From positions 1-64,000 of the forward strand of contig NZ_QZMN01000009.1 in assembly GCF_003702705.1 (NCBI RefSeq): 64,000 nucleotides of DNA, given 5' to 3'. This DNA comes from Ornithinimicrobium cerasi. Its GTDB lineage: Bacteria; Actinomycetota; Actinomycetes; Actinomycetales; Dermatophilaceae. The position numbers were made by a program, and so were the translations under genes. A model generated the notes under the pieces. The model made no database searches and was not told the origin of the DNA. It was given only the letters and a program-made list of their open reading frames with translations. This document shows positions 55,868 to 64,000 of the stretch, piece after piece; positions within the stretch are counted from its first letter, which is position 1; each line of letters opens with the position of its first letter.

Positions 55868-57193
55868 TCAGCACCCTTCCAGGATCGCGACGACGCCCTG
55901 GCCGCCGGCGGCGCAGATGGACACGAGCCCGCGGCTGCCGGGGCCCTTCTCGGAGAGCAGCTTGGCCAGGGTGGCCACGATGCGGCCCCCGGTCGCCGCG
56001 AACGGGTGGCCCGCGGCCAGCGAGGACCCGTTGACGTTGAGCCGGTCCCGGTCGATCCGGCCGAGCGGCGCGTCGAGCCCCAGCCGGTCGCGGCAGAACT
56101 CCTCCGACTCCCAGGCCTTCAGGGTGGCCAGCACGGTCGAGGCGAACGCCTCGTGGATCTCGTAGCAGTCGAAGTCCTGCAGCGTCAGCCCGCGGCGGGC
56201 GAGCAGGCGCGGCACGGCATACGCGGGAGCCATCAGCAGCCCCTCGTCACCGGAGACGTAGTCGACGGCGGCGACCTCGGCGTCGACGAAGCGGGCCAGC
56301 ACGGGCAGGTGGCGCTCGGCCGCCCACTCGCGGGTGGAGAGCAGGACCACGGCCGCACCGTCGGAGAGCGGGGTGGAGTTGCCCGCGGTCATCGTCGCGC
56401 CCTCACCCCGGCCGAAGACCGGCTGCAGCTGCGCCAGCCGTTCGACGGAGGTGTCGGGGCGCAGCCCCTCGTCACGGGAGAGCCGCAGGAAACCGGTGGC
56501 CAGGTCGTCGAAGAAGCCGGAGTCCCACGCCCGGGCGAGGTGGTGGTGGCTGGCGACCGCCAGCTCGTCCTGGGCCTCGCGGGGGACGCCCCACTGCAGG
56601 GCGGTGCGGGCCTGGTGCTCGCCCATCGACAGCCCGGTGCGGGGCTCGGCGTTGCGCGGCGTCTCGGGGGCGAGGTCGCCGGGGCGGATGCCCGCCAGCG
56701 CCTTGACCCGCTGCATCGGGGTCCTGGCGGCGTTCGCCTTGATCAGCGCCTTGCGCAGGCCCTCGCCGACGGCGATCGGGGCATCGCTGGCCGAGTCGAC
56801 CCCGCCGGCGATGCCGGAGTCTAGCTGGCCCAGCCGGATCTTGTTGGCGACCTGGATGACCGTCTCCAGGCCGGTGCCGCAGGCCTGCTGCAGGTCGTAC
56901 GCCGGCGTCGTGGGGGCCAGCGCCGAGCCGAGGACCGACTCTCGAGTGAGGTTGAAGTCGCGCGAGTGCTTGAGCACCGCCCCGGCCGCCACCTCGCCGA
57001 CCTGCTGCCCGGCGAGCCCGAACCGTGCGACCAGCCCGTCCAGCGCGGCGGTGAGCATGGCCTGGTTGGAGGCCGAGGCATACGCCCCGCCGGCCTTGCC
57101 GAAGGGGATGCGGTTGCCGCCGACGATCACGGCGTCGCGGGGAACGGGCACGGTCTGGGGCTGGGGCACTGACGTCATCTGCTGCTCGGACAT
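55868..57193 (-). CDS. Acetyl-CoA C-acyltransferase (thiolase, FadA2-like)
   Basis: 441 residues from MSEQQMTSVPQPQTVPVPRD with AAGGAGCCCGC upstream. Nucleophile Cys in YDLQQACGTGLETVIQVANK, His in SLAAGHPFAATGGRIVATLA, second Cys in SICAAGGQG, and NEAF-equivalent HEAF in CYEIHEAFASTV, a substitution typical of long FadI-type trifunctional thiolases. It carries out the last step of beta-oxidation or its reverse. First gene of the thiolase-FabG-hydratase operon, divergent from the TetR regulator. Confidence 0.9.
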   Translation of the reverse strand: MSEQQMTSVPQPQTVPVPRDAVIVGGNRIPFGKAGGAYASASNQAMLTAALDGLVARFGLAGQQVGEVAAGAVLKHSRDFNLTRESVLGSALAPTTPAYDLQQACGTGLETVIQVANKIRLGQLDSGIAGGVDSASDAPIAVGEGLRKALIKANAARTPMQRVKALAGIRPGDLAPETPRNAEPRTGLSMGEHQARTALQWGVPREAQDELAVASHHHLARAWDSGFFDDLATGFLRLSRDEGLRPDTSVERLAQLQPVFGRGEGATMTAGNSTPLSDGAAVVLLSTREWAAERHLPVLARFVDAEVAAVDYVSGDEGLLMAPAYAVPRLLARRGLTLQDFDCYEIHEAFASTVLATLKAWESEEFCRDRLGLDAPLGRIDRDRLNVNGSSLAAGHPFAATGGRIVATLAKLLSEKGPGSRGLVSICAAGGQGVVAILEGC

Positions 57194-57227
57194 GCGGGCT
57201 CCTTGAGGTCGGGCGGACGCGAGAGGT

Positions 57228-57271
57228 ATCTGTGACGGACTGTAGCCGATACAGCCGGTACTTGGTACTGT
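57228..57271. promoter_or_regulatory. Divergent promoter/operator region between thiolase and TetR genes
   Basis: CTGTAGCCGATACAG (57240-57254) is a perfect 5+5 palindrome, flanked by GTATCTGTGAC and GGTACTTGGTAC. TACTGT (57266-57271) ends seven bases before the TetR ATG. These dyads are plausible binding sites for the adjacent TetR protein, controlling both directions. Confidence 0.5.
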
Positions 57272-57278
57272 GACCGTC

Positions 57279-57971
57279 ATGACGCCCCCGGTCACCATCC
57301 CCCTGCGCCCCGGCGCGACCCCGTCCGGCACCGGCCGCGACGGGCGCGACGTGCGCTGGGAGGCCCATCGCACCAAGCGCCGGCGGCAGCTGGTCGAGTC
57401 CGCGCTCAAGGCCATCCGCAAGCACGGGGCCGGGGTGGGGATGGACGAGATCGCGGCGTCGGCGGGCACCAGCAAGACGGTGCTCTACCGCCACCTCGGC
57501 GACCGGGCCGGCCTCTACCGCGCGGTCGTCACCGCCGTCGACGAGCGCATCCTGGAGGAGTTCACCGCCGCCGAGGCGGTCGTCGGCGAGCGCGACACGG
57601 TCGAGCGGATCGCGGCCATGGTGCGGGCCTACCTGTCGATGGTGGAGAAGGACCCCGAGATCTACCGGTTCGTCATGACCCGCCCGCTGGAGACCACCCA
57701 GGGCGAGGACCATGACCCGGTCCACCAGATCACCGACCGGATCGCCGGGCGGCTGACGCAGGCGCTCCGCGAGCACCTGGTCGCCACCGGGCGCGAGGAC
57801 GCCGCCGTGCTCGCCCCCGTCTGGGGCACCGGCATCGTCGGCCTGGTCCAGTCCGCCGCCGAGCACTGGCTCTCCAGCCGCCGCACCGAGGACTCCCCCC
57901 TCACCCCCGACGCCGTCACCGACGCCGTCGTCAGCCTGATCCGACCCGCTCTCACCGAAGGACGACGATGA
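57279..57971 (+). CDS. TetR-family transcriptional regulator
   Basis: 230 residues from ATG (MTPPVTIPLRPGATPSGTGR). The N-terminal helix-turn-helix is RQLVESALKAIRKHGAGVGM then DEIAASAGTSKTVLYRHLGD. The C-terminal ligand domain is all-helical and has HDPVHQITDRIAGRLTQALR. It sits between the thiolase operon and the acyl-CoA oxidase gene, whose start overlaps its stop (ATGA), so it probably senses acyl-CoA or fatty acid and regulates both. TACTGT just upstream indicates leaderless expression. Confidence 0.9.
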   Translation: MTPPVTIPLRPGATPSGTGRDGRDVRWEAHRTKRRRQLVESALKAIRKHGAGVGMDEIAASAGTSKTVLYRHLGDRAGLYRAVVTAVDERILEEFTAAEAVVGERDTVERIAAMVRAYLSMVEKDPEIYRFVMTRPLETTQGEDHDPVHQITDRIAGRLTQALREHLVATGREDAAVLAPVWGTGIVGLVQSAAEHWLSSRRTEDSPLTPDAVTDAVVSLIRPALTEGRR

Positions 57972-60001
57972 CCACCCGGAGCGACCTGCAGACCCCCGCC
58001 CCCAGCACCGACGTCGCGATGCCGGCGCCGGCGACCGAGGAGGCGACCACACGCCATACCCGCGAGGAGATCAGCGCCCTCGGGGCGGGCCTGCGGGCGG
58101 CCGCCGACGGCCGCCGCTACGCCGACGTCCGGGCCCTGGCGCGCGCCACCGTGCCCGCCCGCCTCATGGTGCGCGACGCCGCCCAGACCGTCCCCGAGGC
58201 CAGGGAGTGGACGCGCCGGGCGCTGCGCGAGCTCGTCGGCCTCGGGCTGGCGGGCAGCGGCTTCCCGGCCGAGCACGGCGGCCTCGACGACGTGGGGCGG
58301 TCCTGCGTGGACTTCGAGATCTCCGCGCTCGGCGACCTCTCGCTCACCGTCAAGTCCGCCGTGCACTTCGGCCTCTTCGGCGGGGCGGTGACCTCGCTCG
58401 GGACCGACTGGCACCACGCGAACGTGCTGCCGCAGACGCTGTCTCTGGAGCAGATCGGCTGCTACGCGATGACCGAGTACGGCCACGGCTCCGACGTCGC
58501 CTCCCTCGAGACGACCCTCACCTACGACGCCGCCACCGACGAGCTCGTCGTGCACTCCCCGACCCGGTCGGCCACCAAGACCTACATCGGGGCCGCGGCC
58601 GAGGACGCGCGGATCGCGGCGGTCTACGGCCAGCTCGTCGTCGACGGCCGCACCCACGGCGTCCACGTCGTGCTCGTGCCGCTGCGCGACGAGGTCGGGC
58701 AGCCGCTGCCCGGCGTGACCCTGGGCGACAACGGGCACAAGGGCGGGCTGCTCGGCGTGGACAACGGCACCATCACCTTCGACCAGGTGCGGGTCCCGCG
58801 GCGGATGCTGCTCGACCGCTACGGCGGCATCGACGACTCCGGCACCTATGTCTCGGACATCGACAACGACAACAAGCGCTTCTTCACGATGCTCGGCACC
58901 CTGGTGCGCGGGCGGATCTGCGTCGCCGCCGGCGCGGCAGCGTCGACCCGCAAGGCCCTCTCCATCGCCACGAGGTATGCCGTGCGCCGTCGCCAGTTCG
59001 ACGCGCCGGGCCACGACGGCGAGGTCGTGCTCCTGGACTACCTCGCCCACCAGCGCAAGCTGCTCCCGGCCATCGCGACGTCCTACGCCCACCTGTTCGC
59101 GGTGACTGAGATCATCGAGCGGCTGCAGGACCTGCACGAGGCGCCGGAGAAGGACCAGGAGGCCCATCGCGAGCTGGAGACCCGGGCCGCCGGGCTCAAG
59201 GCGCTGATGACGCGGCACGCCAACGACACCATCCAGGTGTGCCGCGAGGCGTGCGGCGGCGCGGGGTACATGTCCGAGAACGGGCTGACCGGCCTGCGCG
59301 CCGACGCTGACGTGTTCGCCACCTTCGAGGGCGACAACACGGTCCTGCTGCAGCTCGTCGCCAAGGGCCTGCTCACCGGCTACAAGGAGATGTGGGGCGA
59401 CCTCGACGTGCGGGGCATGGTGCAGTTCGCCGCCCGCACGCTCGGCGGCCAGGTCGTCGAGGCCACCGCCGTCCGTCCGCTCGTCAGCCGGCTGGTGGCG
59501 GCGGCGGCGCGACGCTCGGAGGACCACACGCTGCTGGACCGCGGCTGGCACCTGTCCATGTTCGTCGAGCGGGAGCGGCACGTGCTGGAGACCCTCGCGG
59601 CCCGCCTGCGCCGGGGGAAGGACCACGACGCGTTCGCCGCCTTCAACGCGGCGCAGGACCACGTGCTCATGGCCGCCCGGACCCACATGGACCGGATGGT
59701 GCTGGAGGCCTTCGTCACCGGGATCGACGCCTGCGAGGAGGGCGAGGTGCGCGACGTCCTCGAGCGGCTGTGCACCCTCTACGCGCTCAGCTCGATCGAG
59801 GCCGACTCCGGCTGGTTCCAGGCGCACAACCGCATGTCCGCGGGCCGGGCCAAGGCGGTCACCACCCAGGTCAACAAGCTGTGCGCCGAGCTGCGGCCGC
59901 ACGCGGTCGCGATCGTCGAGGGCCTGGGCGTCCCGGAGGCCTGGCTCGGCTCCGCGATGCTCACCGAGCCGGAGGTCTGGACGCCGGGGGTGCCGGCCTA
60001 G
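57968..60001 (+). CDS. Acyl-CoA dehydrogenase / acyl-CoA oxidase-like flavoprotein
   Basis: 677 residues, larger than ordinary acyl-CoA dehydrogenases (about 380-400) and close to the acyl-CoA oxidase (ACOX) layout. GCYAMTEYGHGSDVASLETT is the FAD/substrate motif, then VCREACGGAGYMSENGLTGL followed by FATFEGDNTVLLQLVAKGLL with the catalytic glutamate (FEGDN), typical of ACOX. A C-terminal helical domain of about 200 residues follows. It would oxidise acyl-CoA to trans-2-enoyl-CoA; whether oxygen or ETF is the acceptor cannot be told. Coupled to tetR. Confidence 0.88.
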   Translation: MTTRSDLQTPAPSTDVAMPAPATEEATTRHTREEISALGAGLRAAADGRRYADVRALARATVPARLMVRDAAQTVPEAREWTRRALRELVGLGLAGSGFPAEHGGLDDVGRSCVDFEISALGDLSLTVKSAVHFGLFGGAVTSLGTDWHHANVLPQTLSLEQIGCYAMTEYGHGSDVASLETTLTYDAATDELVVHSPTRSATKTYIGAAAEDARIAAVYGQLVVDGRTHGVHVVLVPLRDEVGQPLPGVTLGDNGHKGGLLGVDNGTITFDQVRVPRRMLLDRYGGIDDSGTYVSDIDNDNKRFFTMLGTLVRGRICVAAGAAASTRKALSIATRYAVRRRQFDAPGHDGEVVLLDYLAHQRKLLPAIATSYAHLFAVTEIIERLQDLHEAPEKDQEAHRELETRAAGLKALMTRHANDTIQVCREACGGAGYMSENGLTGLRADADVFATFEGDNTVLLQLVAKGLLTGYKEMWGDLDVRGMVQFAARTLGGQVVEATAVRPLVSRLVAAAARRSEDHTLLDRGWHLSMFVERERHVLETLAARLRRGKDHDAFAAFNAAQDHVLMAARTHMDRMVLEAFVTGIDACEEGEVRDVLERLCTLYALSSIEADSGWFQAHNRMSAGRAKAVTTQVNKLCAELRPHAVAIVEGLGVPEAWLGSAMLTEPEVWTPGVPA

Positions 60002-60029
60002 GGACCGGCGAGCCCCTGCCTTCGCCGCG

Positions 60030-60752
60030 TCAGCCCTGCGCGGCGTCGGCGACGACCTGCGCCAGCCGCTCCGGCTCGCTCCACATCGGCCAGTGCCCGG
60101 TAGGCAGGTCGACGATCTCCAGGGCGCGGTACTCCAGCAGCCCGGCAAGGAACGACGCGCCCTCCTCCGCGTAGGACCGGTACTCCGCGCCCGTGAAGGC
60201 GGTGGCGACCAGCGTCATCGGGACGTCGAGGCGTCGCTCGTCGCCCAGCGCCACGGCGTCCCTCATCGTCCCGGCGGGCTGGGGGACCGCCCGCTCCCGG
60301 AACACGGCCAGCTGGTCCTCGCTGAGCCCCCGCATCGAGCCGCCCTCGAGCTCGTCGTCCCACTGCGCCGAGAGCGGGTGCTCGTCGCCCGTGATGTCCG
60401 GGGCCATCGCGTAGCCGTCGACGACGGGTGCCGTGTCGACCCACACCACGTGGTCCACGGCGTCGACGTGCCGGTCCAGGGCCACGGTTGCCGGCACGGC
60501 TGCGCCGCTGTGCGCGACGAGGACGACCCGGGCCCCCTCGGGCGCCGCCGCGATCGCGTCCTCGATCGCCCGGACGTGGTCCTCGAGCGTGACGGCACCG
60601 CGGTCGGGAGCGTCGGGCTCCAGGCCGGGCAGGGTGAGGGCCACGGGGTCGAGGCCCGCGGCGCGCAGGCGCGGGAGCAGGTCGTCCCAGGCCCAGGCGC
60701 CGAGCCAGAAGCCGGGGACGAGGAGGACGCGGGGAGGTGAGGTGGTCGTCAT
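60030..60752 (-). CDS. Alpha/beta hydrolase
   Basis: 240 residues, MTTTSPPRVLLVPGFWLGAW. The oxyanion region VPGFWLGAWAWDDLLPRL, nucleophile elbow VVLVAHSGAAVPATVALD (Ser in HSGAA, a variant of GxSxG) and the C-terminal DLPTGHWPMWSEPERLAQVV with the catalytic His are all visible. It belongs to the small esterase/salicylate-esterase-like group. CAGGAT (60759-60764) lies six bases before the ATG: leaderless. It is divergent from the WYL regulator, which may control it. Confidence 0.87.
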   Translation of the reverse strand: MTTTSPPRVLLVPGFWLGAWAWDDLLPRLRAAGLDPVALTLPGLEPDAPDRGAVTLEDHVRAIEDAIAAAPEGARVVLVAHSGAAVPATVALDRHVDAVDHVVWVDTAPVVDGYAMAPDITGDEHPLSAQWDDELEGGSMRGLSEDQLAVFRERAVPQPAGTMRDAVALGDERRLDVPMTLVATAFTGAEYRSYAEEGASFLAGLLEYRALEIVDLPTGHWPMWSEPERLAQVVADAAQG

Positions 60753-60814
60753 TCCCCCATCCTGCAGGGACCTGCGGACAGGTCGTGTCCGCGAGCGGTG
60801 GCAGGCTGGGTCCC

Positions 60815-61795
60815 ATGAGCGACACCACCGCGCGGGTCCTGCAGCTGCTGGGACTCCTGCAAGGCCGGGCGATGTGGACGGGGCCGGAGCTGGCCGATCG
60901 GCTCGGGGTCACCACGCGCAGCGTGCGGCGCGACGTGGAGCGGCTGCGCCAGCTGGGCTACCCGGTGCGGGCCAGCACGGGGGTCGGCGGCGGCTACCAG
61001 CTCGGCGCCGGCGGCAAGCTCCCCCCGCTGCTGCTCGACCCGGACGAGGCGGTGGCGGTGACGGTGAGCCTCCGGCTGGCGGCGGGCGGCTCGGTCAGCG
61101 GCGTGGAGGAGTCGGCGTTGCGGGCCCTCGCCAAGCTGGACCAGGTGCTCCCGGCGGCCCTGCGGGGGGAGGTCGAGGCCATCAGCCACGCGGTGGTGGC
61201 CGTCGAGGGCGGGGGTGTCCCGGTCGACGCGCGGCTGCTCAGCGCCGTCGCCCGCGCCTGCCGCGACGAGGTGCTGCTCGACTTCTCCTACCGGGCGCGC
61301 GACGGGTCGCCCAGCTCGCGCCGCGTGGAGCCCTACCGGGTGGTGGCGATGGGGCGGCGGTGGTACCTCCTCGCCTTCGACACCGACCGCGCGGACTGGC
61401 GCTCCTTCCGCCTCGACCGCGTGGAGGTCGGCAGCGTGCACGCCACGACCTTCCGCTTCCCCGCGCGGGAGGCGCCGGACCCCGTCCAGTACGTGCGTGA
61501 CTCGGTCATCCGCTCGCCCTACCGGTATGTCGCGCGGCTGCGCCTGCACGCCGACGTCGAGGAGATCGCGACCCGGGTGCCGCAGAACGCGGGCATCCTC
61601 ACCGACCTCGGCGACGGCACCTGCGAACTGGAGACCGGCGCCGAGACGCTGGACTACCTCGCGATCGAGACGCTGTGGCTCGGGGTGCCGTTCGAGGTGC
61701 TCGACCCTCCCGAGCTGCGGGAGACGGTGCGCGGTCTGAGCAGGAGGCTGGCCACCTCCGCCGGCGCGGGGGTCAGCCCCGGCGAGCCTCCGTGA
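60815..61795 (+). CDS. WYL-domain transcriptional regulator (DeoR-type HTH)
   Basis: 326 residues from MSDTTARVLQLLGLLQGRAM. N-terminal winged helix: LADRLGVTTRSVRRDVERLR then QLGYPVRASTGVGGGYQLGA. The WYL ligand-binding domain includes RRVEPYRVVAMGRRWYLLAF (W-Y-L) and DWRSFRLDRVEVG; a C-terminal WCX domain ends at about 310. Such regulators often control an adjacent divergent gene, here the alpha/beta hydrolase. CAGGCT (60802-60807) is seven bases before the ATG. Its 3' end overlaps the convergent rocD end by 23 bases. Confidence 0.9.
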   Translation: MSDTTARVLQLLGLLQGRAMWTGPELADRLGVTTRSVRRDVERLRQLGYPVRASTGVGGGYQLGAGGKLPPLLLDPDEAVAVTVSLRLAAGGSVSGVEESALRALAKLDQVLPAALRGEVEAISHAVVAVEGGGVPVDARLLSAVARACRDEVLLDFSYRARDGSPSSRRVEPYRVVAMGRRWYLLAFDTDRADWRSFRLDRVEVGSVHATTFRFPAREAPDPVQYVRDSVIRSPYRYVARLRLHADVEEIATRVPQNAGILTDLGDGTCELETGAETLDYLAIETLWLGVPFEVLDPPELRETVRGLSRRLATSAGAGVSPGEPP

Positions 61796-62996
61796 CGACC
61801 TCGGCGAGCGCGTCGGTGACGATCCGCAGCTCCTCGCCGGTGATCGTCAGCGGCGGGGCGAGACGGATGGTGGAGCCGTGGGTGTCCTTGGCGAGGACGC
61901 CCTTCTTCATCAGCTGCTTGCACGCCTCCTTGCCGCTCATCAGCTCGGGGTCGATGTCGACGCCGGCCCAGAGGCCACGCACGCGGACCTCCTCGACCCC
62001 CCGGCCGACCAGGGCCTCCAGCGCCTCGCGGAACTGGCCCTCCAGCGCCGCGGCGTTGCCCTGGTGCTCCCCGGACTCCAGGAGCTCGCACACCGCCAGC
62101 CCGACCGCGGCGGCGAGCGGGTTGCCGCCGAAGGTCGAGCCGTGGGTGCCTGGTGTGATGACGTTCATGACGTCGGCGTCCGCCGCGACCGCGGACACCG
62201 GCACGATGCCGCCGCCGAGCGCCTTGCCCAGGGTGTAGAGGTCGGCCTCGACGCCCTCGTACTGGCAGGCGAGAGTGGTGCCGACGCGACCCAGGCCGGC
62301 CTGGATCTCGTCGGCGATCATCAGCACGTTGCGCTCGGTGCACAGCTCGCGCAGCCCCGGGAGGAAGCCCTCCTTGGGGATCTTCACGCCCTGCTCGCCC
62401 TGGATCGGCTCCACCAGCACGGCGACCGTGCCGTCGTGGATCGCAGCCTCGATCGCGGCCAGGTCACCATAGGGCACCGACACGAAGCCCTGGGTGTAGG
62501 GACCGTAGTGGTCGCGGGCCTCCGGGTCGTCGGAGAAGGAGATGATCGTCGTCGTCCGGCCGTGGAAGTTGCCGTCCATGACGATGATCTCGGCCTGCTC
62601 CGGTGCGACGCCCTTGACGAGGTAACCCCACTTGCGGGCGATCTTCAGCGCGGTCTCCACCGCCTCGGCACCGGTGTTCATCGGCAGGATCATGTCCTTG
62701 CCGACCAGGCCGGCCAGCTTGGCGCAGAACGGGCCGAGCTGGTCGTTGTGGAACGCGCGGCTCGTCAGCGTCGACCGGTCGAGCTGGTCCTTGGCGGCCT
62801 GCACGAGCGCGGGGTGGCGGTGGCCGAAGTTGAGGGCCGAGTAGCCCGAGAGCGCGTCGAGGTAGCGGTTGCCCTCCACGTCCGTGACCCAGATGCCCTC
62901 GGCGTGGTCCACCACGACGGGCAGCGGGCTGTAGTTGTGGGCGGCGACCTGGTCCTCGAGGTCGATGAAGTCCTGGTTCGTGGACAGCTTCGTCAT
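61773..62996 (-). CDS. rocD: Ornithine aminotransferase
   Basis: 407 residues from MTKLSTNQDFIDLEDQVAAH. PLP enzyme converting ornithine + 2-oxoglutarate to glutamate-5-semialdehyde. Class-III motifs: NTGAEAVETALKIARKWGYL, FHGRTTTIISFSDD, the LMIADEIQAGLGRVGTTLAC block, Lys in LYTLGKALGGGIVPVSAVAA and GTHGSTFGGNPLAAAVGLAV. Start chosen because TAGGAT (63004-63009) ends seven bases before it; upstream ATG 63005 would fall inside the -10. A second promoter may lie at 63091-63120. Confidence 0.94.
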   Translation of the reverse strand: MTKLSTNQDFIDLEDQVAAHNYSPLPVVVDHAEGIWVTDVEGNRYLDALSGYSALNFGHRHPALVQAAKDQLDRSTLTSRAFHNDQLGPFCAKLAGLVGKDMILPMNTGAEAVETALKIARKWGYLVKGVAPEQAEIIVMDGNFHGRTTTIISFSDDPEARDHYGPYTQGFVSVPYGDLAAIEAAIHDGTVAVLVEPIQGEQGVKIPKEGFLPGLRELCTERNVLMIADEIQAGLGRVGTTLACQYEGVEADLYTLGKALGGGIVPVSAVAADADVMNVITPGTHGSTFGGNPLAAAVGLAVCELLESGEHQGNAAALEGQFREALEALVGRGVEEVRVRGLWAGVDIDPELMSGKEACKQLMKKGVLAKDTHGSTIRLAPPLTITGEELRIVTDALAEVVTEARRG

Positions 62997-63073
62997 GCGC
63001 GTCATCCTAGGGGTGGGGTCGGGGGCCGGACGGGGTATGCCGTGGGACCGGCGACGCAGTCCCATCGTGGTGG

Positions 63074-63120
63074 CTATTCATGCAGGGTCGAGTATACCTA
63101 TGCACGGCTGGGTGGGTCAC
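63074..63120 (-). promoter_or_regulatory. rocD upstream region: candidate promoter and ARG-box-like AT-rich patch
   Basis: Minus strand: GTGACC (63115-63120), 18-bp spacer, TATACT (63091-63096), with two TGCAT sequences (GTGCATAGGTATAC and CTGCATGAATAG). The same TGCATA word occurs over the argG promoter. ArgR/AhrC is known to regulate ornithine catabolism in other bacteria; that it acts here is inference. Confidence 0.45.
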
Positions 63121-64000
63121 GTCGTGTCGAGGGCGTCCCCGGCCTGCTCGGGCAGGAGGATCCAGGCGGCGGCGGCCCCCAGCACGAAGCTCGCGCCGAA
63201 CACCGCGAAGAGCGCGGCGTTGCCCCAGGCCGCCAGGACGACGGGCACGAGGAGCGGCGCCGCGACGGAGGCGATCCGGCCGAAGCCGGCCGCGGCACCG
63301 GCCCCGGAGGCCCGCACGGTCGTGGGGTAGATCTCCGGGGTGATCGCGTACAGGGCCCCCCAGGCGCCCAGGTTGAAGAACGACAGGGCGCACCCCGCGG
63401 CCAGGATCTGCCACACCTCCCCCGCCATCCCGAAGAACACCGCGGAGACGCCGGAGCCGACGAGGAAGGTCGCCAGGGTGGCGCGCCTCCCCCAGACCTC
63501 GACGAGCACGGCAGCCACGGCATACCCGGGCAGCTGCGCGAGGGTGATGACGAGCGTGTAGCCGAAGGAACGGACGAGGTCGAAGCCCTGTGCGTACAGG
63601 AGGGTCGGCAGCCAGATGAAGGCACCGTAGTAGGAGAAGTTGACGCAGAACCACACCAGCCAGATGCCCAGGGTGCGCCGGCGGTAGACCGCGCCCCACA
63701 GCGCCCCCGGGGTGCGGGGTGGCGCGGGCGGCAGCGGGCGGCTCTCCTGGGGGGGCAGGCCGGCCGAGGCCTCGAAGCGGCGTACCACCTCCTCGGCCTC
63801 CTCGACCCGACCGCGGCGCTCGAGGAACAGCGGCGACTCCGGCAGGCCTCTGCGCACCACGACGGCGTAGAGGGCGGGCACCACGCCCAGCGCGAAGGCC
63901 CACCGCCAGCCCTCCTCGGAGGTGGGGACGACGAAGAAGCCGATCAGTGCCGCCAGGATCCAGCCGACCGCCCAGAAGGACTCCAGGGCGACCACCATCC
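63117..64000 (-). CDS. MFS transporter, sugar-porter/NiaP-like (5' end off the window)
   Basis: The visible C-terminal about 293 residues include the second half of a 12-helix major facilitator: EGWRWAFALGVVPALYAVVV then RRGLPESPLFLERRGRVEEA, the typical PESPR/WL-type motif after helix 6 of sugar porters. The cytoplasmic loop is followed by six helices (WLVWFCVNFSYYGAFIWLPT; PEIYPTTVRASGAGAAAGFG). PETYPT..R is shared with NiaP/aromatic-acid transporters. Substrate unknown. The start lies beyond the right edge. Confidence 0.85.
   Translation of the reverse strand, partial: MVVALESFWAVGWILAALIGFFVVPTSEEGWRWAFALGVVPALYAVVVRRGLPESPLFLERRGRVEEAEEVVRRFEASAGLPPQESRPLPPAPPRTPGALWGAVYRRRTLGIWLVWFCVNFSYYGAFIWLPTLLYAQGFDLVRSFGYTLVITLAQLPGYAVAAVLVEVWGRRATLATFLVGSGVSAVFFGMAGEVWQILAAGCALSFFNLGAWGALYAITPEIYPTTVRASGAGAAAGFGRIASVAAPLLVPVVLAAWGNAALFAVFGASFVLGAAAAWILLPEQAGDALDTT

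Overview
The window is high-GC DNA (about 70% or more by eye) from an actinobacterium. Gene content and order point to Micrococcales, most like the Intrasporangiaceae/Ornithinimicrobiaceae (inference; no database was searched). Supporting signs are the zinc-ribbon forms of S14, L33 and L36, the order tRNA-Thr/tRNA-Met/rpmG/hadA/hadB and tRNA-Trp/secE/nusG/rplK/rplA known from actinobacteria, a conserved 16S rRNA leader at the left edge, and many genes that look leaderless.

Layout. Positions 1-154 hold the leader and promoter of an rRNA operon that leaves the window to the left. From 396 to 41,300 almost everything is on the minus strand and encodes the translation and transcription core: the S10-spc-alpha supercluster (rpsJ at 19.6 kb down to rplQ at 2.3 kb, with secY, adk, map, infA and rpoA, then truA and an MDR oxidoreductase); the str cluster (rpsL, rpsG, fusA, tuf; 25.5 to 21.2 kb); rpoB-rpoC (33.5 to 26 kb); rplJ-rplL (35 to 34 kb); and tRNA-Trp-secE-nusG-rplK-rplA (41.4 to 38.7 kb). 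Small non-ribosomal insertions interrupt this: a lipoprotein and a YceI protein (20-21 kb), and an esterase, a P1 peptidase and a DUF559-type protein (35.4-38.4 kb).

From 41.5 to 50.9 kb lies a more variable segment: aminotransferase, argG, a four-gene ABC exporter operon (two ATPases, two permeases), an adenosine deaminase-family enzyme, an HTH protein and a lipoprotein, with several intergenic repeats. From 50.9 to 53.4 kb come murB, hadB, hadA, rpmG, tRNA-Met and tRNA-Thr. From 53.5 to 60 kb there is a fatty-acid locus: htdX-like hydratase, two-domain FabG, FadA-type thiolase, TetR regulator and acyl-CoA oxidase-like enzyme, which together could carry out a beta-oxidation cycle or its reverse. 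The right end has an alpha/beta hydrolase, a WYL regulator, rocD and a truncated MFS transporter.

Regulation readable from sequence: (i) promoters of rRNA, tRNA, r-protein and RNA polymerase units share a -35 like TTTGG[A/G] with a mostly 18-bp spacer; (ii) about thirteen other genes have a -10 hexamer 6-8 bases before the start codon and no Shine-Dalgarno, so they are probably leaderless; (iii) strong hairpins sit at many boundaries inside the ribosomal units; (iv) the octamer GGTATGCC is strikingly over-represented. I found no CRISPR array, prophage, transposase or defence island. The most unusual items are the L17 protein carrying an acidic linker plus a second small domain, the minisatellite inside the P1 peptidase next to its predicted self-cleavage site, and the intergenic repeat families.
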